From NCBI RefSeq assembly GCF_963678635.1, contig NC_087069.1, forward strand, positions 2,370,166 to 2,434,165: a DNA stretch of 64,000 nucleotides, read 5' to 3'. Origin of the DNA: Symsagittifera roscoffensis (Eukaryota > Xenacoelomorpha > Acoela > Convolutidae). The translations under genes were made by a program, and so were the position numbers. The notes below the pieces were generated by a model. That model saw only the letters and a list, made by a program, of their open reading frames with translations, was not told the DNA's origin and ran no database searches. Shown here piece by piece: positions 26,368-36,169 of this stretch (within the stretch, counting starts at the first letter, position 1; each line of letters opens with the position of its first letter).

Positions 26368-26538
26368 ACCATTTTGTATAACGACTGATAAAAAAATACA
26401 CGAGGCGTTCCTTTCATCAAATCTGCAGTAATTTCAAAACTTTTGTAAAAATAAAAATTATTGATAAGAAAATTTATTTGCTTCTCAAGGGACCTAATCT
26501 TTGTTTTTTGATTTTCTCCAATCCTCCTCATCTAAAAT
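26368..26538 (-). repeat. S module, copy 6 (truncated)
   Basis: Only the ATG-proximal half of the module. It breaks off at the acceptor-like TTTTAG|ATGAGGAGG site and continues as satellite (ATGTATGATACACTTTATAATT). The minus-strand ATG|GTAAAACAG is intact. A 74-codon frame (26531-26307) crosses into satellite. Confidence 0.82.
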
Positions 26539-27279
26539 GTATGATACACTTTATAATTGTTTGGAATTTGCGTTCGAAGCAATTTTGGTAGGTGGAGGTG
26601 AACCCGAGGTAGAACACACCAGTAGTCATACTATCAATTGGTTCATTGCCTTTTTTTTCATTAGTTTCATTTGTCAAAGTGTATGAATAGCATGATATAT
26701 GGAATTGTATAATAAAACGTTTTGGTTGTTTGGAATCGTGTTCGAGGCAGTTTTGATGTGTCGAGGTGATCCCGAGGTAGAAGACCAGTAGTTACACTTT
26801 CATAGTCCAAAATTGTATGACTAGCAATTGCTCATTAGCTTCATTCAAGGAATTGTAAAACTAGCATGACGATTGGAATTATTTGATACGCTTTTTTTTC
26901 TTCTATGGGTTTGTATGTTAAGCGTTTTTGGTGTATCGACAAAAACTTTCATAGTTAGAAATTTTATGACTAGCTTTTCTTCATTTGCTTCATTTGAGAA
27001 ATTCTAGGACTAGCATGTTGTATTGGAATGTATGAAAACAATTTTTGTTGTTTAGAATTGTGTGCTAAAACTTTTTGATGTATAGACGCCAACACGGTGT
27101 AGAAGAACACTAGTAATACTTTCATTGTTCGAAAATGTATGACTAGCATTTATTCATTGGCTTCATTAGTTAAAATTTATGACTATCATGAGGTATGGAA
27201 GTGTATGATAAACATATTTGTTAGATGGAAATGTATGCCAAGCATTTTGGTGTATGGAGGTCAACCCGGGGAAGAAGAC

Positions 27280-27492
27280 GGCTCTTTTTCCTTTAACACT
27301 CCCCCTCACCTCGCATAAACGTCAATTTTATGGTGAAACGAGGGTCTTTATAAGGTTAATCATGAAGACAAAAAATGTTTTACGTGGCTCAATTGGTTCG
27401 TATGCCAATTTTTGTAACATTCGGATAACATAAACAAAGTTTCACTAGTAAAAGTTTGCAAGTGGGGGGGGGGAGGGGGAGGAAAAAGAGCC
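27280..27492. mobile_element. 213-bp non-autonomous inverted-repeat transposon inserted in a satellite monomer
   Basis: Terminal inverted repeats GGCTCTTTTTCCT at 27,280 and AGGAAAAAGAGCC ending 27,492, with weaker C-rich/G-rich pairing beyond. It is flanked by AAGAAGAC (27,272-27,279) and TAGAAGAC (27,493-27,500). The satellite consensus here is GGGGTAGAAGACCA, so the target duplication was TAGAAGAC (8 bases) with one later change on the left. Eight-base duplications are typical of hAT-type transposases. The superfamily is inferred from that alone. There is no coding capacity. Confidence 0.85.
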
Positions 27493-28902
27493 TAGAAGAC
27501 CATTAGTCACACTTTCACAAATTTAAAATGTTTGACTAGCGTTTGTTCATTGGCTTCATTTGTCAAACTGTATGAATCTCATGATAAAAAAGGAATTGTA
27601 TCATACACTTTATAATTGTTTGGAATTTGCGTTCGAAGCAATTTTGGTAGGTGGAGTTGAACCCGAGGTAGAACACACCAGTAGTCATACTTTCAGGGTT
27701 CAAAATTGTATGTTTAGCATTTTTTATTAGCTTAATTCAAAAAAATGTAAAATTGGCTAGATGATTGGAACTATATGACATTTTTTTCCTGTATAGAATT
27801 GTATGCTAAACATTTTTGGTGTATGGACGTAATAATTTCTTAGTTCTAAATTTAAAGACTAGCATTTCTTCATTTGCTTCATTTGTGAAATTGTATGACT
27901 AGCATGATGTATTGAATAATGTATTGAATTCAATCCGGGGTAGAAGACCATTGGTCTGGCTTTCATAATTCGAAATTATATGACTACCATTTGCTCATTG
28001 GCTTCAGTTGTTAAGTTGTATGATTATCATGTTGTATGGATTTCTCTGCTGAGCTTTCTGGTGTATGGAGGTCAACCTGGCGTTGGAGACTAATCATACT
28101 AAGGTAGATCAAAATTGTATGACTAGCGGTTTTTTCAATGGTTTCATTTGAGAAACTGTGAGAATAGCATGATGTATGAAATTGTTTGATAAAATTTTTG
28201 TTGTTTAGAATTGTTGTATGGAGGTCAACTCGATGTAGAAGAACACTAGTCTTTATTTCATAGCTCGAAAGACTAGTATGACTAGTGATTTTCATTGGCT
28301 TTTTTTGTAAACTTGTATGAAAAGTGTTTACCTCGTGTGGATGTGAACCCGGGTACATGAAGCCTTAATGTTAACCTCATGCAACTCCAAATTTTTTGTA
28401 TCAATAAATCGCTTTTTTGTTCATTTTTAATCCAGTTTCCTTTATCTTCAGTGCAGATTATCGGTGCTAACACTTCAAGCTTATGATGAAAACGAATTCA
28501 AAAGTTAAAGCTCGATTATGCTTGCCCGCATTTGTTTATGAAATTGGAAAAAATTGTTCCTACACATGTTATGCTTACACGCGTCCTGATTCTCAAAAAC
28601 AATGAAAGAAAAAGTTTCATTGCAAATTCAATGAAATTTTGAAATTTGGTAGGTGTTACTAAATGCCAGGACGGAAAATTGTTTCAGTCCAAGGTTGACA
28701 AAAAAGGCAAAAAGAGTCTAGAAAAAAATCTAGACATGTTTAGTAGTTAAAACAATGGCAAATTCAGGAGTTATTTACCAAGACTTCAGCTTCGGGCGAT
28801 AAAGAAAAGGGCAGCGAAAGCAAAAAACTTAGGAAACCGAAAGTTTTTGTAGGTTTTTTTTCTATTTTAATCTTTGTTGCAGTTCATCGACAGTTTTACA
28901 AA

Positions 28903-29088
28903 TTAAAATAGGCGGGCCAAATATTCTAGAAGATGGTCGATAGACCTTCTTCGATTGTCGAGTTTCTCTATTTGAGCGTCTACTCCTAAGTTTTTCCGTT
29001 CCATAAGTATCCTCGCGTCGTTTGCACGGGCATTAACAAAAGCTCCAAAAGTAAGAGCAAAGAGAGCAACGAAAATCAGGGTGCGGTT
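28903..29088 (-). CDS. Putative small secreted peptide, second exon
   Basis: On the minus strand, AATGTGTTTTAG (acceptor, AG at 29,090-29,089) is followed directly by 61 codons and TAA. The peptide starts NRTLIFVALFALTFGAFVNA, then RAND: a polar start, about 15 hydrophobic residues and a small-residue cleavage region (VNA-RA), a textbook signal peptide lacking only its initiator Met. The rest is about 39 residues, charged, cysteine-free and likely amphipathic-helical, ending DHLLEYLARLF. ATTAAA at 28,871-28,866 is a possible poly(A) signal. An in-frame TAG precedes the exon, so the Met must come from an upstream exon; ATG at 30,425-30,423 followed by GTAAAA would give M-NRTLIF in frame over a 1,334-base intron. 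The S copies at 17.3-26.4 kb have no copy of this exon nearby. Function unknown. Confidence 0.55.
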   Translation of the reverse strand, partial: NRTLIFVALFALTFGAFVNARANDARILMERKNLGVDAQIEKLDNRRRSIDHLLEYLARLF

Positions 29089-30422
29089 CTAAAACACATT
29101 GAAAATTTATTAACAAAAAAACAAAAAAAACTAGTAATAAAAATACGAAGAAATTCAAAAAAAAATCTACCCATTATAAATAATTCAGAAAGAAGATTAC
29201 ACTTTGGCTAAACAAACATCAAGGAGCTTTGTCTTGAAATAATGATACATCATAATTTTATCAAAGATAATTATCCCTCTTTAATGACAGTTCACGTGTG
29301 AAATAAAAACAAAAAAGCTTTTTCGAGATTTTTTGGAAGAAACTGCAATTAAGATCAAAAAGTTCGGAAAATTTAGTTCATCGTGGGTTTATTCGAATTA
29401 CGGGAAGTCAATCAGATTGAAAAAAAAAATAAATAAACAACTAGTACCTACACAACTCACGGGTAATGGCAATCCGTTTAAAAACGATGCAAAATTCGGA
29501 AATGGCTGGCACCTTACATTCTCGATTGTAACACTGTAAATCCATTGGGGGCATCTTAGGGAGCTCTTAAAAAAGTCGCGAAACCAAAAAAAAAATTTTG
29601 GGAAAGTTAGGGGGAAGCTGGAATTTTGAAATTAATTTGAAAGGAAAACCCAATTTTGCAGTTAATCCAAAAAGTCGCTAGCATCCCCAAAATAAACTGA
29701 CGTAACTCAAGTAAAACTTAGTCTTAAGAAAATGAAACAATTTTTTTCAAATTAGTGTCAATTTTTTGGCTTGGTGTGATAAAAGGATCTGAACAGAAAA
29801 CCAGGGAATTCGACAGTCATAGTAAAGAAAGCGAATGGAAAAACAATTTTTTCTAGAAAGCGAAAAAAAAATTCAATAGTATCTTAAACAATAGAGAACA
29901 AAAATTAAAGTTTTCTCGAGCATGCAGAGACGTTCTAGCGAGGCTCTAAACAATTGATTAGTTGGCTACAGTTTAGAAGTTTCAGGACGTTTAGAAGTTT
30001 CAGGAAGTATCAAGGACCTGGTGAATCTAGTGAAAATTGAAGTTTGGTCTCTTAAAAATTGTTAGTGAAGTTCCTGAAATAAAGAAAACTTGAATCCTTA
30101 TGAGAATTTAAATTTAGCAGAATAAAAGTAAAAACAAGATCATAATATGAAATGCAAATTTGCAAAATCTTAGATAGCATAGACAATCTAATAGATATGT
30201 TTCTACGTCTCAATGTGTTAACTCCATTTTTTCAAACGATACGGCAAACACCACCTCAAAAACTGGAAAAAAACCGAGCTTCTACATCGTGACACGACGC
30301 AAACTGCAACGAGGATTTCTCTACAGAATTCTTCAAGCAGTAAGTTTTCATTCTCTGACATGAAATTGAATTACTTGGAGCAATAAGATTCATTTCTAAC
30401 CAAAAAATTGATGTTCTTTTAC

Positions 30423-30773
30423 CATTTTGTATAACGACTGATAAAAAAAATACACAAGGCGTTCCTTTCATTAAATCTGCAGTAATTTCAAAACTTTTGT
30501 AAAAACAAAATTTATTCATAAAAAAACTCAAAAATTGATTGGTAATAGAAGTAAGGGTAATTTTTTTTTAATTTATTGAAAGTCTTTGCTTCTCAAGGGA
30601 CCTAATCTTTGTTTTTAGTTTCTCCAATCCTCCTTATCCAAAATAAAACCATAATTACTCAAAGTCAAATATCATTTAAGTTTTTAATCTCCGATTCTTT
30701 TCTTCTAAACTCTAGATACTTTAATTAGCTTAAATTTTATCAAGGCCTATCCTTGCTTTGTTTAAACTCAATT
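30423..30773 (-). promoter_or_regulatory. S module, copy 7: candidate first exon/5' UTR of the secreted peptide
   Basis: The D2 copy of S, about 350 bases with a small insertion relative to the array copies. On the minus strand it ends TACAAAATG|GTAAAAGAAC: an A-rich start context and a donor-like GTAAAA immediately after the ATG. Joining this to the acceptor at 29,089 makes the ATG the first codon of the signal peptide. Upstream ATGs exist (for example TTTAATGAAAGG), in a frame broken here by an A-run. Transcription start and promoter are not visible with certainty. The alternative is that S is simply a dispersed repeat and the pairing is a coincidence. Confidence 0.4.
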
Positions 30774-30882
30774 TTCTTTTGAACCAGAGCATCAAGGCTA
30801 TCCTTGGAACTTTAAATTTCAACTTAATATTAGAAATTAATTCATTCAATTTAAAACTGTTTGATGATCAAGGCTACCCTTG
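30741..30882. promoter_or_regulatory. Three copies of a CAAGGC-TATCC-TTG palindromic motif
   Basis: CAAGGCCTATCCTTG (30,741-30,755), CAAGGCTATCCTTG (30,793-30,806) and CAAGGCTACCCTTG (30,869-30,882), two preceded by AT. Each has CAAGG and CCTTG arms around a 4-5 base centre. They lie about 315-460 bases upstream of the putative minus-strand start codon. The nearest copy persists in degenerate form (CAAGGCCCATCCGTG) in the array S modules. They look like repeated binding sites. No factor can be named. Confidence 0.45.
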
Positions 30883-31038
30883 GATCACTCAGAACAATTT
30901 TGTTCCCCCAACCTCCTAGATAAAGTGTCTAACGACCTCAAACGTCGATTCCCTGTTTCAAACGTCTTACAGTCACAGACAAAATGGGAAAAGTTTAAAG
31001 TCTTAGATAAATATCACCGAATCTTATTAAAATAAAAC

Positions 31039-31269
31039 TTGAGAGCAGCCCCAGATAAATCACATTTTTTCCTTACTCAGGTAAAATTCTTTGGACACAT
31101 TATTGAAAGCACCACAGTTTTACCTTTTAAATCACGATTAGATGCAATAATAAACTACAACCACCATCTTAAAATAAAAACATTTTTTAGAATGTTAAAT
31201 TTCCTGAATAAATACTTTGGTAAAATGCATTTTTATCTAAGATCATTTTATAAAATTCTCCAACATTAA
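31039..31269 (+). pseudogene. pol: RT thumb/connection (element B pol)
   Basis: A 76-codon frame. It carries CHFFLTQVKFFGHII-like sequence (SHFFLTQVKFFGHIIES here), the conserved 'flxxVxFLGHxIs' block after the YxDD box, and FFRMLNFLNKYFGKM, equivalent to 'LRSFLGLVNYYRKFI'. This is the end of the Ty3/gypsy reverse transcriptase. The catalytic half upstream is absent. Confidence 0.88.
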
Positions 31270-31299
31270 AATACTTTTGAATGGACATTGGAGCATCAA

Positions 31300-31760
31300 A
31301 CACGCTTTGAAAAAATTCAAATCTTATCACGGAACAAAACTCTAGCACAATCCTTGACCCAGAATAACCACTCTACGCTATGTGCAACCTATCCAATTTT
31401 GAAATCGGCGTAGCACTCTTAGAAGCACATAAAGGTACAAATAAATTGAACCTTATATCAGGAGATTCAAAACTTCTTACACAAGCACAACTTAGAATAT
31501 CTACCTTTTAGAGAGAATTTACAGCTGTAATATATACATAAATAGAATCAGATTTCTCAACCCTTGGATCGAAACAAGCAACCGTTCTTCTTACAGATCA
31601 TAAGCCAATAGTTTTCCTATTTACACAAAAGTCAAATTCGAACCACAGTTCATAGATTTCAACTTATCCTAAGGAAATTTCCAAACCTACTTATAATTTG
31701 GACAGCAGACAAACACCTTGCTTTACCGAATACTCTTAGTCGAAAAACACCACTCGAACA
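31300..31760 (+). pseudogene. pol: RNase H (element B pol)
   Basis: Continuing from the thumb, with stops, the sequence reads YAMCNLSNFEIGVALLEAHK (the strand normally holding DASxxgiGavL; here the first catalytic Asp is replaced by Asn in CNLSNF) and, near 31,590-31,630, VLLTDHKPIVFLF, the conserved TDHxPL block. The domain degrades the RNA strand of the hybrid in a live element. At least two in-frame stops and a frame change inactivate it. Confidence 0.78.
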
Positions 31761-32325
31761 CCAGTAACACGAAAATCAACTGTAGAAAAACCACAATATA
31801 TATAATTCTCCCTTACAAAAGACGAAACATCACCACGATCAGAATTTAAATACGGATTAAAAAACGACTCTGAATCAGCTCAAATACTAAGTTACATGTT
31901 TATTGTCGAAACAACCGCTATGAAGTAGTTTCATTAAGAAAAGTAGACTTAAACCAATACCATGGATAAAAGGAAGATAAAAACAACACACAACAAAAGA
32001 CATCTAATTAAAAAACACACCGAAATCATTTATTCCCATTAATAGAAAAGGAAAACTTAATTGACATCATATATTAACCATAACCCCACCCCTATTTGAA
32101 CCAAAAGCATACAAAAATTAATATACTCAATTTACAAGACCCTGGATAATATACCTCTCTCAAAAAAACAAATTCAAAAAACTTTTGTTCCAAAAACCAA
32201 AAAATGACACCTCAATTAATACAAATCACCAAAATCTTGACCCTGTCATCAGACAAACTAATTCTTGGCACAAACATAAAACAAATCCAATAAAAGCTGA
32301 GATCACAATTTCATGAAACAAAACC

Positions 32326-33130
32326 TTGCTTCGATATTTTCGAAAATCTTATAGCTTGATGACCAACGAAAATACTGACCTCTTAGAGTTTTTCAATCCT
32401 GAATCAACAGTAGCCTGCCTCCCATTAAGCTTAGTTTTAATTGCATTTCTCACTCCACATTCCTTGCATACAAAAGGACATGCAGGTTCAGAAAAAATAT
32501 ACTTAAACTTCACCCAAAACTTTTACTTTCCAAATGCACCAGTTTGGATAAAATTATTATGAAACAATTTCTTAAAGTGTCAATTTAACAAACCATACCC
32601 ACATCAAAAATAATTAGTGGAAAAACAAGACTTTAAAGGGCGCAGTCTGTTTTTCAATCACAGATTTTCATTTGACAACAAAGACCCTATATAAACCTTC
32701 TCAGAAGGAAACTCGTATATCATGGTAATAGTTAATGCGTTCACGCATTATGTAGCACTCAATCCTGTAAAAAATTGCAAGGCTTAATATGCATACACAA
32801 CTCTTTACGAACACTGAATATCTAAATTTTGACTATCAGAAATCCTTGTCACAGACGGTGGAACAGAACTCATCATTAATGAAATAGTAACATTATGCCA
32901 CCTCTATAATATAAAACAGAAACCAAGAAGATCCCATGTCCTGTGGACAAACAGACTAGTTGAAGGAATGAACCATTTATTACAAGAATAACTCCGATGT
33001 ATTATAAATGGACATGAAAAAAAATACACCGAATGGTCAACAGACGTAAAGTTGTTCCCTTTAGCATATCATTCACGAATTACAACAATTCTTCGACTAT
33101 CGCCTTAGAAATGGTTTTAAACCAAAAACT
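32326..33130 (+). pseudogene. pol: Integrase zinc-binding and catalytic core (element B pol)
   Basis: The first 78-codon frame (32,326-32,562) has HTKGHAGSEKIYLNFTQNFY, the H-x3-H part of the HHCC zinc finger followed by the Y-x-W/F-P segment. Only one of the paired Cys is visible (LKCQFN). Further on come NSYIMVIVNAFTHYVAL (the strand after catalytic Asp 1), LVTDGGTEL (catalytic Asp 2) and RLVEGMNHLLQE (helix with the catalytic Glu). Integrase would insert element cDNA into the genome. The core is broken by several stops. Confidence 0.82.
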
Positions 33131-33242
33131 ACTTAAACCTATAACGTTCCCTGCAAACTTTTCAAAAAATGCACAAGGTTATTGTCAACCCAACAAAGAT
33201 TAAAGTTATTATAACCTACAACATCACACTCGTCACGAAAAT

Positions 33243-33605
33243 CATTTTCATCACCCACAAAAATTAAAATTAGCCTGTGGAACACGTACAGAATGGATTT
33301 TAAACCGAGATAAAAACCATAATGAAATTTATCAAAAAAACTGCAAACAAATTAATACGATACACCAAATTATTACGATACAAACAAATCACGATACACC
33401 AGACGAAACCAAAAATCATATAAATCAAAAACAAAGACTAAACCGTGAGTTACAAGAACAAATTCTCATTCCCGAAATTAAAGAAAAATCACAACCACGT
33501 CAATCATCTCGTCTTAGAAATCAGTCACGAAAAGATTATAAAACCTTTGTCCCGCAATTTAAAAAATTTTCAAAAAGAATTTCAGAAATTCCAATGATTA
33601 ATTAA
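33243..33605 (+). pseudogene. pol: C-terminal tail of integrase/pol (element B)
   Basis: An ATG-less frame open for 120 codons to TAA, starting HFHHPQKLKLACGTRTEWIL and ending in a basic segment QSSRLRNQSRKDYKTFVPQF. A basic RRSxRLRxKxRKDYK-type tail is common at the end of errantivirus-like Pol proteins. It is the longest uninterrupted piece of this element. Confidence 0.7.
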
Positions 33606-34538
33606 ACAACATAAACACATTTTCAAGAAAGTTCTACAAGAATTGTTATTCACAACTATTCATTCCCTTTGTGAAAACCATTTCAAAATCAACCAATCGA
33701 ATCTTTCCAACTTGAGTTAGATCTGAAACACTGACTTGAAGACCTCCAGGTCAAATATAAGCACCCCTCAAAAGTTGCAACCCTCTTCTATCAATCAGCA
33801 CACAAATCAACAATTTTGTCTCAACTTATACCCCGTAATTCCCCCAGAGAAAACATTAGAATTAGCTTAAAGCTTAAATTCGACATGATCATTTAGCCTA
33901 AAGCCGTTCTACCTTTAAATATCACCTAATCATTTTACAAATAAAAACAAAAATCAGAAAGCTAACACCTAAATACCCTGAATTTTTTCACCAAAAACTC
34001 CTCATACCCAACCCACTTATCATAAACCGATAGACAATTCGACCACGCTTCAACTGAGAAAAAAAAAACAAAAAATGACTTGACCAGCAAATCACTTTTC
34101 GAATGCTTCTTTCCAACTCAGTCAAACAAATAAAACTCTTCATTTCAACCGTTTTTTGACGCTTTTTCTACTTTAAATTTTTCTCATGGCTGACTTTTTA
34201 GAACCAAATATCCTCTTTTTTTCAACTTTTGTGCAGTACATTCATTCCTTTCCATGTTTTTCATACAGAACTGCCTTTCTCTCTTCAAAACCATTGACCA
34301 CCTATTCTGGTATGAAACTTAATTTTTCATAAAGGATACAAAATTTACTGAGTAGAAAGGATATTTTCATCTTTTTCGTAATTTTTCCAACTTTTCTCAT
34401 TTTTTAGTCTTAACAATTCTCTTTAAAGCATAATAAGCAAAATTTATTTGTGCAGCAGCTACAATTTTGCCAATAAACTTAGCAGAAGTATACAATAAAG
34501 AAAATAAATTTAAATAAATAAGATAAAATAAGATCTAT
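33606..34538 (+). other. No gene seen; AT-rich spacer after pol of element B
   Basis: About 930 bases with frequent stops in all frames. By position it would lie between pol and env. No promoter, splice site or repeat could be supported. Confidence 0.4.
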
Positions 34539-35470
34539 TTGAAAACTGCTAATCCAAACCCTATCAAAGAATCCCATCAACCACTTTATCCCAGGACACC
34601 CCGACCACGCCATCATCCAGCCAAACAAGCCAACCCCAAATTGTCTACACGTGTCACATTTGTAGAAAACCCTTATCCATTTGAAGAAAGACACGCATCA
34701 CTATTCGAACCATTAATTCAAGAGATTCGTCAATCACTCCTAAGGGAACCACAAAACGAACCAACATACTAGATCTACCTTTCACTTCAACAAGACCTTA
34801 ATAGAACCAGACATCCAAGCCAAAACCAAAATTTAACACCTACGATAGATAGACAAAATAATCACCTCCGACGAAATTGAGTTTTTGTCACACCAAGAGT
34901 CCATTTTAACAAACGCTCATCACCATCATTGACCCCTCTAGATCTTTCTAGTAACACAATACCCCTACATTACTTCAAACAATTTCCCAACAAAGTACCC
35001 CAAACTTTCCATCAGGCTATTTAGGTTCAACACCAAACTCGGAACGAACTCGTGAAATTTTTTTTATTCCTCCTTTTTTTCCTCGCGTAGACTCCCACAT
35101 TGGATGACACAAACATTTTCCCAGGATGAACCAGACTTGGTAAATGAACCCATAGATATTTCGTCAGACACCACTTTATCATTGCCAGAAACTCTTTCAC
35201 TTCCATTAACACCGTCAGCAACAGGTCAAACACCAACAACTACATTTCTCAAAAAGTTCCCAAATCCACTAGACGGCAGATATCGCGAACGTCAAGATAC
35301 AAGTATACCTTTACGATTAGATCGGAACACTTTTGTAGCACCGCCTCGACTTTTTGGCCAACACCTCGATAGTGAACGACTACATAATTGGGCACTTTAG
35401 AGACTACAATACAGACAATTTATTCAAAAAGATATAGAAAACATAATATTCCCAACTAAACCTTAATTTC
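34539..35470 (+). pseudogene. Post-pol ORF fragments of element B (possible Env N-terminus)
   Basis: Frames at 34,539-34,772 (77 aa, PRTPRPRHHPAKQANPKLST, Pro/Arg-rich, then a helical QEIRQSLLREPQ) and 35,104-35,400 (98 aa, Thr/Pro/Leu-rich, ending LDRNTFVAPPRLFGQHLDSE). I recognise no domain. They lie between pol and the cysteine-bearing env-like region and are probably part of the same ORF system. Confidence 0.4.
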
Positions 35471-36169
35471 CAAATTACTGTAAAAATAAATAATTTGGTA
35501 CTTGATCTTTCATCACTTTCTCCGCCAAATATAAGAGCTCAATTTTTAACCCCTCCAGTTATAACAACAAAACTTATCTACAAGTACGATCGATACATAA
35601 AAAACACAATAGGCTATATATCATATTATAATCCCTTCTCAGGATTATCATACACATGTGTCTTCTGATAGTACTTCTAATAAAAATCTTTTCCCCTCTT
35701 GTATTTTTAGGACCCACACCTCATCAAGTCCCCCCCCCCCCCCCCCCCAAAAAAAAAACAGGACCACAAGACAGCCTTGTTACACATTACAAATGTGCAG
35801 AAAATGAACAACAAACTTTACATTAATACGCAATTACTCATGTAAAAAAAGGCGAATTGGAACCACAAGACATCGAGTCAACAACTATAGCAGCTACACT
35901 TTACTCAAAAGCACGAGCTACAACTCTAAAAAGATATAACATTGTTCACAAAATCAAATAACAACAAAAAATAACTCGACCATGAATCCTTTTTATCAAA
36001 GTAATTTCAAAATACTTCTGAACCTCAACCCTCAAGATTGCAAAAACAGTTTGCAACAAGTGAAAAGCGTCACAAATAAAGACACAAATCATGAATTAAT
36101 TAGTTTTCAAGTTTTTCCAGACTCTTCACGCCAAACAGAACTTAAGCAAAATCAAAGTCATATTTAATT
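35471..36169 (+). pseudogene. Degenerate hydrophobic segment with a C19A10 homopolymer
   Basis: Short frames only. Around 35,600-35,720 one frame reads GYISYYNPFSGLSYTCVF and an adjacent frame is strongly hydrophobic, as expected of an envelope leader or membrane segment. It is followed by 19 C at 35,730-35,748 and 10 A at 35,749-35,758, which may also be a sequencing or assembly weak point. The ORF at 35,982-36,167 (61 aa) has no recognisable content. Confidence 0.35.

Larger units (their letters stand above)
17560..28300. repeat. Satellite array 2: same satellite family, 1.38 and 2.35 kb higher-order units
   Basis: Monomers are related to array 1 (GATCAACCCGGGGTAGAAGACTAGTCATGC, GGTGATCCCGAGGTAGAAGACCAGTAGTCATAC and others) but are arranged in longer units, each containing one S module. 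Measured from the ACCATTTTG tag of S, units are 18,917-20,293 (1,377), 20,294-21,673 (1,380), 21,674-24,020 (2,347) and 24,021-26,367 (2,347). The last two are nearly identical, pointing to recent unequal exchange or conversion. The 2,347 unit equals a 1,380 unit plus 967 bases of extra monomers. The distal part (26.4-28.3 kb) is more irregular and hosts a small transposon. Confidence 0.92.
28280..30773. repeat. D2: paralogue of D1, carrying a putative secreted-peptide gene
   Basis: Collinear with D1 (14,830-17,591) but with about 830 additional bases at roughly 28,780-29,625. The corresponding D1 site reads straight through near 15,333. The extra block has weak inverted ends (CAGCTTC at 28,787; GAAGCTG at 29,613-29,619) but no clear target duplication, so insertion in D2 and deletion in D1 are both possible. 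It contains the signal-peptide exon. D2 lacks two D1 blocks, including dispersed repeat R. The plus-strand frame at 29333-29539 has no recognisable content. Confidence 0.8.

Noticed and set aside
27218-27433. 71-codon plus-strand ORF
   Set aside because: It runs from satellite into the 213-base transposon; a chance frame.
29165-29180. Minus-strand ATG in ATAATGGGTAGA as first exon of the secreted peptide
   Set aside because: Using GTAGAT as donor leaves ATGG, which puts the exon at 29,088 in the wrong frame. The frame then stops without a signal peptide.
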